64,000 nucleotides of DNA from Aquimarina mycalae. Its GTDB lineage: Bacteria > Bacteroidota > Bacteroidia > Flavobacteriales > Flavobacteriaceae. The position numbers and the translations under genes were made by a program. The notes below the pieces were generated by a model, which searched no databases, was not told where the DNA came from, and saw only the letters and a program-made list of their open reading frames with translations. Every line of letters begins with the position of its first letter. Within the stretch, counting starts at the first letter, position 1. The DNA lies in assembly GCF_029906345.1 (NCBI RefSeq), contig NZ_JARYGY010000001.1, forward strand, positions 222,851-286,850, written 5' to 3'. Shown piece after piece: positions 43,272 through 51,055 of this stretch.

Positions 43272-45137
43272 TTATTGTAATGATATGATCATTGATGTTC
43301 TGGCAGGTATTACTATATTTTTGCTAACATCAATTGTATGATCGGTAATGATATCTTTTCCTGATTTAAAATTCTTTAACCCTTCTTTAAAACGAGTTAT
43401 ATCAAGTTCTTGATTTTCTGAATTATTATTGATAATCACCATTACACTCTCTTTTTCAGTATACCTAAAATATACATATACATTATTAAAGGGTATATAT
43501 TGTAATAGCTTTCCGTTATGAACAGCATTACTGCTTTTTCTCCAGTTTAAAACTTTCTTAGTGAATGCATGAAACGCTTCTTCGTCCTTAGTTCTACCGA
43601 TCAATGTATCAGAACTTCCTTCTGCAAGAAAAGCACTTCTTTTATCATCAGGCCATCCTCCAGGAAAATCTCTACGGATATCACCATCTCCTTTTTTATC
43701 GCGATTCCCTAACATTCCAATTTCATCCCCATAATATATTTGAGGAATTCCTCTGGTAGTAAATATTAAGGTCATAGCCATTTTATACTTATTAATATCA
43801 CTTTGATATATTTCATTGATTCTATTCGTATCATGATTACCTACGAAAAGAAGAATATTATTAATATCTGGATATAAAAAGTCATTCGTAAAATTATCAT
43901 AAGCTCTGATCATTCCTTTATCCCATGAGCTACTTTCTTCATTAAACATTATGGTAACAGCATCATGGAGTGTAAAATCCATTACAGAAGGTAAATATGA
44001 ATTAAATCCATCAATAGCTCCTATTTTACTGTCCTTTTGCCAATAAGCCATTTGCGCCTGATCATGCATCCAAACCTCACCTACAATATTAAAGTTTGGA
44101 TATTCATCCATAATTGCCTTAGTCCATTTGGCAATTCCTTCTTTATCATTATAAGAGTACGTATCAACTCTAAAACCATCTAAATCAGCATACTCAATCC
44201 ACCAAATTGCATTTTGAGTAATGTAATTAAGAAGTAGAGGATTACTTTGGTTCATATCTGGCATTGTAGTATCAAACCATCCATCCATGCATCCTTTTGC
44301 ATCAATAGCTGCAGCATTTATATCAAATTGCGTTGTCATTCGATAATTACTACGCCTAAAACCTTCTGGCCATTGATGTATCCATTCTTTTGTTGGTAAG
44401 TCTTTAATCATCCAATGTTTAGATCCCCAATGGTTCGTTACATAATCCATGATAAGTTTCATATCCTGTTTATGCATCTCTGAAGCTAATTTCTTATAAT
44501 CTTCATTAGTACCATATCTAGGATCGATCTTATACAAATCACTTTGTGCATAGGTATGATATGAATAAGTTGGTTCATTATCTTCTAATAAAGGTGTACT
44601 CCAAATTGCAGTTGCTCCTAAATCCTTTAGATAGTCAAGATGATCTATTACCCCTTGAATATCGCCTCCATGACGTCCTCCTGGATTAGATCGATCTTCT
44701 TTTTCTACAGTGTCTTTATGTGAATCATTAGTTGTATCACCATTGGCAAAACGATCTGGCATGATCAAATACATTACATCACTGCTGTCAAAGCCCTTTC
44801 GTTGAGCAGAACCTTCTCTTCTTGTTTTAAATTCATAGGATTGAGAGAAAACAGTATTCCCGTTTTCTTTGAAATTAATAGTAATCATTCCTACTGGAAC
44901 ATCCTTAGTATTAATGGTTATAAAAACATAATTAGGATTCTCTGTTTTTGTAATATCGGTAATGGTTATACCATCTATTTCAGTCTCATACTTAGATATT
45001 TCTTTACCGTAGCATAACAATTGTAATTCATTAGATTGCATACCACTCCACCAAAAAGGAGGTTCTATTTTTTCTATCTGTCCATAGGTTAGTGAAACCA
45101 ATAACCCGAAAAACAGCATAGGCAATATACTTTTCAT
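43272..45137 (-). CDS. GH13 neopullulanase/cyclomaltodextrinase-type enzyme (SusA-like)
   Basis: A 621-residue exported enzyme with a signal peptide (ending TYGQ, about 19 residues). An N-terminal beta domain (about 22-110, PPFWWSGMQSNELQLLCYG) is the cyclomaltodextrinase-N type that shapes the active site. The barrel has MDYVTNHWGSKHW, nucleophile Asp in DGFRVDTYS, acid Glu in IVGEVWMHDQ and Asp in FVGNHDTNR. A C-terminal beta domain closes the protein. SusA-type neopullulanases split imported maltodextrins in the periplasm. A long hairpin separates it from the GH65 gene upstream. Confidence 0.88.
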   Translation of the reverse strand: MKSILPMLFFGLLVSLTYGQIEKIEPPFWWSGMQSNELQLLCYGKEISKYETEIDGITITDITKTENPNYVFITINTKDVPVGMITINFKENGNTVFSQSYEFKTRREGSAQRKGFDSSDVMYLIMPDRFANGDTTNDSHKDTVEKEDRSNPGGRHGGDIQGVIDHLDYLKDLGATAIWSTPLLEDNEPTYSYHTYAQSDLYKIDPRYGTNEDYKKLASEMHKQDMKLIMDYVTNHWGSKHWMIKDLPTKEWIHQWPEGFRRSNYRMTTQFDINAAAIDAKGCMDGWFDTTMPDMNQSNPLLLNYITQNAIWWIEYADLDGFRVDTYSYNDKEGIAKWTKAIMDEYPNFNIVGEVWMHDQAQMAYWQKDSKIGAIDGFNSYLPSVMDFTLHDAVTIMFNEESSSWDKGMIRAYDNFTNDFLYPDINNILLFVGNHDTNRINEIYQSDINKYKMAMTLIFTTRGIPQIYYGDEIGMLGNRDKKGDGDIRRDFPGGWPDDKRSAFLAEGSSDTLIGRTKDEEAFHAFTKKVLNWRKSSNAVHNGKLLQYIPFNNVYVYFRYTEKESVMVIINNNSENQELDITRFKEGLKNFKSGKDIITDHTIDVSKNIVIPARTSMIISLQ

Positions 45138-45183
45138 AGATTTTTAATTTATGAAGTTATTATTAGAATGTTATTGCAGAAAA

Positions 45184-45230
45184 CAATATTAAACACCTTA
45201 AAACTTCTGTTTTTGAGGTGTTTAATATTG
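45184..45230. terminator. Long hairpin between the GH65 and GH13 genes
   Basis: A 15-base perfect stem (45184-45198 with 45216-45230) around AACACCT / AGGTGTT, extended inward by AAAAC/TTTTG-like pairing, and followed on the minus strand by TTTTC. It may be a partial terminator or an mRNA-stabilising element within the operon. Confidence 0.65.
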
Positions 45231-45242
45231 TTTATTATTGAG

Positions 45243-47549
45243 TTAAACGGTCATTAAACTATTAGGAGAGATGGTAAACTCTTTACCATCTACATAAATT
45301 AATAACTCGTGTTCTCCTTCTAGATTAAAAGTAGTTCCGTCCTGAGAAACAGTCACCTTTAAGATACTATTTCTGAAGTTTACATTAAAGGTATATCCTT
45401 TCCATTCTTTTGGAATTTTAGGAGTAAAAGATAGTGTGTCATTTTTAACTCTTAATCCTCCAAAACCTTCTACAATACTCATCCAGGTTCCTGCCATACT
45501 AGTAATATGTAGGCCTTCTTCTACTTCTTTATTATAATCATCAAGATCCAATCTTGATGTTCTCAAATAAAATGTATACGCTTGATCCATTCTATCCAAA
45601 GTAGCAGCCTGAATACTATGCACACAAGGAGAAAGTGAAGATTCATGGACAGTAAATGGTTCATAAAAATCAAAATGACGCTTTAATTCTTCCTTTGTAA
45701 ATTGATCCTCAAACATGTAGAAACCTTGTAATGTATCTGCTTGTTTAATATATGGTGATCTTAGAATTCTATCCCAACTCCATTTTTGATTAATCGGACG
45801 CTGAGACGCATCAAGTTTATCAACCGTAATAAGTTCCTTGTCCAAGAAACCATCTTGTTGTAAATATACCTGATGTTTTTCTGAGTATGGAAAATACATC
45901 TTTTGTGCAACGTCTAACATTGCATCTATTTCTTTCTGATCTAGTTTAGTCTTTTCAATAATTCTATTGTAATCAACTTTATATTCTGACTTAACTTTTG
46001 CTATATTCTCGACACAATATTCAATACACCATTTTGCTAAATAATTAGTATACCAGTTATTATTGATATTGTTTTCATATTCATTAGGTCCAGTAACTCC
46101 AAGAATTACATATTTTTCTTTATCTTCAGAAAATGTTGCTCTTTGGTGCCAAAAACGCGCTATAGCAATCATTACTTCTAATCCCATCTCAGGAATATAA
46201 CTATAATCACCTGTATAGCGCAGATAGTTATAAATTGCAAATGTCATAGCTCCATTACGATGAATCTCTTCAAAAGTGATTTCCCATTCATTATGACATT
46301 CTTCTCCGTTCATAGTAACCATTGGATACAACGCTGCTCCATTGACAAAACCTAGTTTTTGGGCGTTTTCAATAGCTTTTTCTAGATGATTATATCTATA
46401 TACTAATAGGCTTCGTGCTACATTTTGATTTTTTGTAGCCATGTAAAATGGAATACAATACGCCTCAGTATCCCAATAAGTACTTCCTCCGTATTTCTCT
46501 CCTGTAAATCCTTTTGGTCCAATATTCAATCGAGCATCTTTACCTAAATAGGTTTGATTTAATTGAAAAATATTAAAGCGAATCCCTTGCTGCGCTTTTA
46601 CATCTCCATCGATAGCAATATCTGCCATTTCCCATATCTTAGACCAAGCTTTCTTTTGAAGATCCAATAAAGCATCAAAACCTGATTCTGACGCCTGTTT
46701 CAATACAGCTGCGCTGGCAGAAGCAATATCTTCTTGTTTATGGTTTAACGAAACAGTATATCCTCCAAATTTGTGTAAAGAAGTAGTTGTACCTTTTGTT
46801 ACCTCTACTTGATAACCAAGACCTACATAGGTTTTATTGGTTTCTATTGTCGGAAATACATTCTGTCGTTCTCCATCCAGAAATAATTGATTTAACATCC
46901 CTGTACATACATGAAATTCAGTTTTCATGGTTTTTGAGGATATATATGCTGAGTTACCTTTATGAGATACTTCATAAGTATCCCAGAACTTATCGTCCCA
47001 ATTTGTATCCTCATTAGTAATCCCAGAATCGATATATGGTGTAAAACGAATTACTACGTCTTTATTGATAGGAGTTACTTCATATTTTATAGCACCAACT
47101 TCATCTAAGTCTAAGCTTAAAAACCTTGTAGATGTTACTATAATCTCCGTATTATTTTGCAATACTGCCTTAAAAGAACGTTGATACCAACCTTCTTTCA
47201 TATTTAGCTCTCTGCGAAAATCTAAAACAGTTTTACACTTATGAAGGTTTAGTTTTTCACCATTAATTTCTACATTAATTCCTATCCAGTTAGGTGCATT
47301 CAATACTTTGGCAAAGTATTCTGGGTATCCATTTTTCCACCAGCCTACTCTAGTTTTATCAGGATAATATACTCCTGCAATATAACTCCCTTGAAATGTA
47401 GGGCCTGTATATGTCTCTTCAAAATTTGCACGCTGCCCCATTGCACCATTACCTATGCTAAAAAGACTTTCTGAGGATTTAACTCGTTCTGCATCAAATC
47501 CTTCTTCAATTATAGACCAGTTATCTGGTTTAATATAATCCTGATTCAT
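45243..47549 (-). CDS. GH65 glycoside phosphorylase, probable maltose phosphorylase
   Basis: A 768-residue cytoplasmic enzyme. The N-terminal beta-super-sandwich (about 1-270, with FSIGNGAMGQRANFEE) leads into an (alpha/alpha)6 barrel: GEKYGGSTYWDTEAYCIPFY, then the general acid Glu in ECHNEWEITFEEIHRNGA, PNEYENNINNNWYTNYLAKW and KQADTLQGFYMF for phosphate binding. Maltose phosphorylase makes glucose plus beta-glucose 1-phosphate; trehalose or kojibiose forms are possible, but the pgmB and amylase context favours maltose. It is encoded between pgmB (upstream) and SusA-like GH13 (downstream). Confidence 0.9.
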   Translation of the reverse strand: MNQDYIKPDNWSIIEEGFDAERVKSSESLFSIGNGAMGQRANFEETYTGPTFQGSYIAGVYYPDKTRVGWWKNGYPEYFAKVLNAPNWIGINVEINGEKLNLHKCKTVLDFRRELNMKEGWYQRSFKAVLQNNTEIIVTSTRFLSLDLDEVGAIKYEVTPINKDVVIRFTPYIDSGITNEDTNWDDKFWDTYEVSHKGNSAYISSKTMKTEFHVCTGMLNQLFLDGERQNVFPTIETNKTYVGLGYQVEVTKGTTTSLHKFGGYTVSLNHKQEDIASASAAVLKQASESGFDALLDLQKKAWSKIWEMADIAIDGDVKAQQGIRFNIFQLNQTYLGKDARLNIGPKGFTGEKYGGSTYWDTEAYCIPFYMATKNQNVARSLLVYRYNHLEKAIENAQKLGFVNGAALYPMVTMNGEECHNEWEITFEEIHRNGAMTFAIYNYLRYTGDYSYIPEMGLEVMIAIARFWHQRATFSEDKEKYVILGVTGPNEYENNINNNWYTNYLAKWCIEYCVENIAKVKSEYKVDYNRIIEKTKLDQKEIDAMLDVAQKMYFPYSEKHQVYLQQDGFLDKELITVDKLDASQRPINQKWSWDRILRSPYIKQADTLQGFYMFEDQFTKEELKRHFDFYEPFTVHESSLSPCVHSIQAATLDRMDQAYTFYLRTSRLDLDDYNKEVEEGLHITSMAGTWMSIVEGFGGLRVKNDTLSFTPKIPKEWKGYTFNVNFRNSILKVTVSQDGTTFNLEGEHELLIYVDGKEFTISPNSLMTV

Positions 47550-47577
47550 CGGTTATCTCTTTTATTTTTAGTTGTTT

Positions 47578-47623
47578 GAGGAACAACCTAAGCAACGTAG
47601 TATACGTTAACTTAGGCTTCCTC
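47578..47623. repeat. Long intercistronic inverted repeat between pgmB and the GH65 gene
   Basis: Stem segments GAGGAA (47578-47583)/TTCCTC (47618-47623) and CCTAAG (47587-47592)/CTTAGG (47611-47616), with an inner AACGT/ACGTT stem. No T-run follows, so it looks like an mRNA structure rather than a terminator. Confidence 0.6.
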
Positions 47624-47632
47624 ATATTATTC

Positions 47633-48298
47633 TCAATTTCTTTCGGTTGTAACTAACTGGTTAATAAACTCTTCTTTAATTTCAGTAAAGTCCTTAAATA
47701 CATAATCTGCTTCATGCAATATTTTCGGATCTCCAATACCTATACTTACCATATTGGCTATATTGGCAGCCTGAATACCTGCAACGGAATCTTCAAAAAC
47801 AATACAATCTTTGGGTTGTATTTTTAATTCTTCTGCTCCTATTAAAAATACTTCGGGATCTGGCTTTGCTTTAGATACATTAGTACCATCTACAATGGCA
47901 TGAAACTTATCCTTTAGTTGAACCTTATCTAAAATTATTCTTGCATTTTTACTGGCTGATCCTAATGCTACACCCTGTTCTTTGGTTAAAAGAAAATCTA
48001 AAATTCTAGGTACATCAGGAAGAATCTCAGAAACATCCATAGTATCTATGTAATTAAGATACTCTTCATTTTTTTTAGCCATTAATGTTGTAAATTCTTC
48101 TTTCGAAATGGTTTTATTTCCCCATTCTAAAATTTTCTCTAAAGATCGTATTCGGCTAACTCCTTTTAGTTGTTCATTTTGCGCAGAAGAAAAAGATATC
48201 CCTAAACTATTGGCTAAATTTTGCCATGCTAAAAAATGGTATTTCGCAGTGTCCACAATGACACCGTCAAGATCAAATATGAATGCTTTTTTTGTCAT
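47633..48298 (-). CDS. pgmB: Beta-phosphoglucomutase
   Basis: A 221-residue HAD-family mutase that converts beta-glucose 1-phosphate (the GH65 product) to glucose 6-phosphate. The nucleophile Asp lies in FIFDLDGVIVDTAKYH with the following acid/base Asp, the substrate-selective LKGVSRIRSL loop is in the cap domain, and GSASKNARIIL, KAKPDPEVFL and FEDSVAGIQAAN complete the HAD core. Length is typical. One base separates it from the transporter stop, so the two are tightly coupled. Confidence 0.93.
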   Translation of the reverse strand: MTKKAFIFDLDGVIVDTAKYHFLAWQNLANSLGISFSSAQNEQLKGVSRIRSLEKILEWGNKTISKEEFTTLMAKKNEEYLNYIDTMDVSEILPDVPRILDFLLTKEQGVALGSASKNARIILDKVQLKDKFHAIVDGTNVSKAKPDPEVFLIGAEELKIQPKDCIVFEDSVAGIQAANIANMVSIGIGDPKILHEADYVFKDFTEIKEEFINQLVTTERN

Positions 48299-48299
48299 A

Positions 48300-49676
48300 C
48301 TACACTTCTTTTGGATTATAAGTAATAGCGTCTTTGTTAGTAATCAACAAGTTACAAAAACCTGCTATAATCAAACTAATACCTGCTACTATCATTGCGT
48401 TAATTGTTTCTTCTCCTATAAGCTTATATGTAAAATTTATTCCTCCTACAGCAGCTATTACCTGAGGAATCACAATAAACATGTTAAAAATCCCCATAAT
48501 AACCCCCATTTTTTTAGGATCAACAGAACTTGACAACATTGCATATGGCATAGATAAAATACTACCCCAAGAGAATCCGATCAAAGTAAAAGAAAGGATC
48601 AACCAAGAAGGAGATGGTATAAAATACATCGATATAAAACCAAAACCTCCTAAGATCAATGAAAACAAATGCACCAGCTTTCTATTTATTCTTTTTCGAG
48701 AAGTATAAAAAGCTAAGACCAAAGCAAAAGCCATAGAAGATAACCCATAGACTCCCATGTATTTCCCTACTTCATTTGATGATTTTTGGAATGCAGTATT
48801 AGCGATTTGAAACTCATTAGCTGATACCTCAGAATCCATATTATAATTAGATTCAACTGGCACGGGAGTTTTAAAAACATGCTCTGTTAATGCTGGATTT
48901 GTTAGACTCCACATAGTAAAAAAGGCGAACCAACTAAAAAACTGAACCAATCCTAACTTTTTCATTGTTAAAGGCATACTGCCAATATTATTTAAAATAT
49001 CAGGTATAAATTGGTTTTTTTTCTGTTTCTCTTTTTTAAACGCTTCCATATCCTCAGGAGGATATTCTGTAGTAGTAAAAACGGTATACAATATGCTTAC
49101 AAGAAAAACAAATGCACCAATAGCAAAAGCAACCTTAACAGACATCGGTACAACTCCATTTGCAGCCGAATCACTAACTCCTAGTTGAGATACCATCCAA
49201 GGAAGATTACTGGCTACCCAAGTTCCTATACCTATAATCAATGTCTGAATAACGAAACCATACGAACGTTGTGATTCTGGTAATTTATCTGCTACCAACG
49301 CTCTAAAAGGCTCCATAGAAATATTTATAGAAGCATCCAGAATCCATAGAAAACCAGCTGCAACCCATAAAACAGGAGAATGCGGCACAAAAAATAGAGC
49401 TATAGAACTAAGAACAGCTCCAATCAAAAAATAAGGTCTTCTTCTTCCCCATCTTGGACTCCAAGTTCTATCACTTAGATAGCCTATTATAGGTTGCACC
49501 AATAAACCAGTTAACGGTGCTGCAATCCACATGATTGGTATATCATGAATCTCTGCTCCTAAAGTCTGGAAAATTCTAGACATGAATCCGCCTTGCAATG
49601 CAAAACCGAATTGTATTCCTAGGAAACCGAAACTCATGTTCCATATTTCCCAGAAACTTAGCTTACGCTTGTTCAT
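48300..49676 (-). CDS. MFS/GPH-type maltose or maltodextrin transporter
   Basis: A 458-residue inner-membrane protein with about 12 hydrophobic segments. It begins with LSFWEIWNMSFGFLGIQFGF and QGGFMSRIFQTLG, carries the loop motif GYLSDRTWSPRWGRRRPYF and FRALVADKLPESQRSYG, typical of the SLC45/sucrose-type sugar transporters found in Bacteroidota maltose loci. A hydrophilic insert lies near residues 265-290. It is the first gene of the minus arm and would import maltose after periplasmic cleavage, next to pgmB and the GH65 phosphorylase. Confidence 0.88.
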   Translation of the reverse strand: MNKRKLSFWEIWNMSFGFLGIQFGFALQGGFMSRIFQTLGAEIHDIPIMWIAAPLTGLLVQPIIGYLSDRTWSPRWGRRRPYFLIGAVLSSIALFFVPHSPVLWVAAGFLWILDASINISMEPFRALVADKLPESQRSYGFVIQTLIIGIGTWVASNLPWMVSQLGVSDSAANGVVPMSVKVAFAIGAFVFLVSILYTVFTTTEYPPEDMEAFKKEKQKKNQFIPDILNNIGSMPLTMKKLGLVQFFSWFAFFTMWSLTNPALTEHVFKTPVPVESNYNMDSEVSANEFQIANTAFQKSSNEVGKYMGVYGLSSMAFALVLAFYTSRKRINRKLVHLFSLILGGFGFISMYFIPSPSWLILSFTLIGFSWGSILSMPYAMLSSSVDPKKMGVIMGIFNMFIVIPQVIAAVGGINFTYKLIGEETINAMIVAGISLIIAGFCNLLITNKDAITYNPKEV

Positions 49677-49700
49677 TAAGTAAATATTTGATTATTACTA

Positions 49701-49722
49701 TGATAAGCGCGTACACTTATCA
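49701..49722. promoter_or_regulatory. Inverted repeat upstream of the sugar transporter gene
   Basis: TGATAAG-N8-CTTATCA, a perfect 7-bp inverted repeat 25-46 bases before the transporter ATG. It may be a regulator site or an mRNA leader hairpin; it differs from the CAAACGTTTG site upstream of susC. Confidence 0.45.
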
Positions 49723-49736
49723 AAACTTATGTTAGT

Positions 49737-49754
49737 AGAAAGTGAAAATATAAG
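49737..49754 (+). repeat. 18-bp exact repeat, copy 1 (transporter upstream region)
   Basis: AGAAAGTGAAAATATAAG occurs here and again at 51006-51023 before susC, both on the plus strand. This copy is 61-78 bases upstream of the minus-strand transporter gene. Confidence 0.6.
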
Positions 49755-49808
49755 TTCTGATAGGGGTCAAATATATTATAATATTTTTAATAAAATAGTT
49801 TAAGCCTG

Positions 49809-50831
49809 TTATTTTTTTGTGGATTGTCTTTGAATCAAACTGGTATCAATGATCACAGTTTTATATTCTTCGGGAAGGTTATCATCGCCCTCAAGCTTTT
49901 CTATCAGTAGCTTTGCAGCTCTTACTCCCATTTCTTCTCCATGCTGACTAATGGTGGTCAAACTAGGGATAAAATGTTTAGATAAAATCCCATCTGTAAA
50001 ACCTACAATGGATACATCATCGGGGATTTTTTTACCTTGCTCATCCAAAACTTTGGCAGCAGTAACTGCAAATAATTCGTTCACAGCAAAAATCGCATCT
50101 ACATCTTTATTCTTTAGAAATTCTGAAATCTCTGATTCACAATTATCAATGTCTTCAATTTTCAAAATATAGTCTTCTCTAGCGGTAATATCATATGCTC
50201 TTAAGGCTCTTAAATACCCATTAGTCCTTAGTTTACCAACACTGATATAATCTACTGTTGTAAGGATAGCTATTTTTTTACATCCTAAAGAAAGTAAGTG
50301 ATTTGTAGCAGCTTGAGCACCTTTGCCATCATCAATAATCACTTTATCACATACAAGTTCGTCTATAATTCTATCAAAAAGAACCACAGGCATTCCTTGA
50401 CTCATGGTTTCTTCGATATGATGATAATCTTTTTTTTGTTGAGTTTCTTTTGCTACAGACAAAATAAATCCATCTGCACTCCCACTAGCTAGCATTTCCA
50501 TATTAATCACTTCTTTATCAAAAGAATTGTTTGATGAACAAATGATAACATTATACCCTTTTTCATTAGCTACTTTCTCTACACCACCTATTACAGTAGT
50601 AAAAAAATGATGAACAATCTCAGGAATAATTACTCCAATAGTCTTTGTTTTTCTGTTTTTGAGACTAAGTGCAATGTTGTTAGGCTTATAGTTATACAAC
50701 TTAGCGAAAGCTTTTACTTTTTGTCGAGTATCGAGACTAATCTCTACACTATCTTTTAAAGCTTTTGATACTGTAGATATAGATACATCTAGTTCTTTTG
50801 CTATTTGTTTTAACGTAACTTTTTGCTTCAT
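49809..50831 (-). CDS. LacI-family transcriptional regulator of the maltodextrin locus
   Basis: A 340-residue repressor/activator. The DNA-binding headpiece has VTLKQIAKELDVSISTVSKAL, followed by hinge KLYNYKPNNIALSL and a periplasmic-binding-protein-like sugar domain (TIGVIIPEIVHHFF, NSFDKEVINME, VDAIFAVNELFAVTAA, VSIVGFTDG). Start is the ATG at 50831; an upstream TTG (50858) would add nine residues before the normal N-terminus. It lies between the two arms of the locus and reads away from susC. A perfect CAAACGTTTG palindrome in the shared spacer is a good operator candidate. Confidence 0.9.
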   Translation of the reverse strand: MKQKVTLKQIAKELDVSISTVSKALKDSVEISLDTRQKVKAFAKLYNYKPNNIALSLKNRKTKTIGVIIPEIVHHFFTTVIGGVEKVANEKGYNVIICSSNNSFDKEVINMEMLASGSADGFILSVAKETQQKKDYHHIEETMSQGMPVVLFDRIIDELVCDKVIIDDGKGAQAATNHLLSLGCKKIAILTTVDYISVGKLRTNGYLRALRAYDITAREDYILKIEDIDNCESEISEFLKNKDVDAIFAVNELFAVTAAKVLDEQGKKIPDDVSIVGFTDGILSKHFIPSLTTISQHGEEMGVRAAKLLIEKLEGDDNLPEEYKTVIIDTSLIQRQSTKK

Positions 50832-50932
50832 TTCCCTTGAATTTTTATTAAAAGTCAAACTTTTCCGCGAAAATATGCCATATGATCATAATTACCCTTA
50901 AAATTTTAACAGAATTTTAAAAGTTATCCACA

Positions 50933-50946
50933 CGCAAACGTTTGAG
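50933..50946. promoter_or_regulatory. LacI-type operator upstream of susC
   Basis: CGCAAACGTTTGAG contains the perfect palindrome CAAACGTTTG with the central CG typical of LacI-family operators. It lies about 110 bases before the susC ATG and 102 before the regulator ATG. A second inverted repeat (GCTAC-ACC-GTAGC, 50957-50969) is beside it. Confidence 0.65.
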
Positions 50947-51005
50947 TAAGGTTACGGCTACACCGTAGCTAAAATTTAACACAGATTTTACATACTTTGG
51001 ACTCC

Positions 51006-51023
51006 AGAAAGTGAAAATATAAG
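51006..51023 (+). repeat. 18-bp exact repeat, copy 2 (susC leader)
   Basis: AGAAAGTGAAAATATAAG, identical to 49737-49754. It begins seven bases after a -7-like TACTTTG (50993-50999), so it may mark the start of the susC leader. Confidence 0.6.
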
Positions 51024-51055
51024 GCTAAAAACAATTAAAAACTAATAAATTTTAT

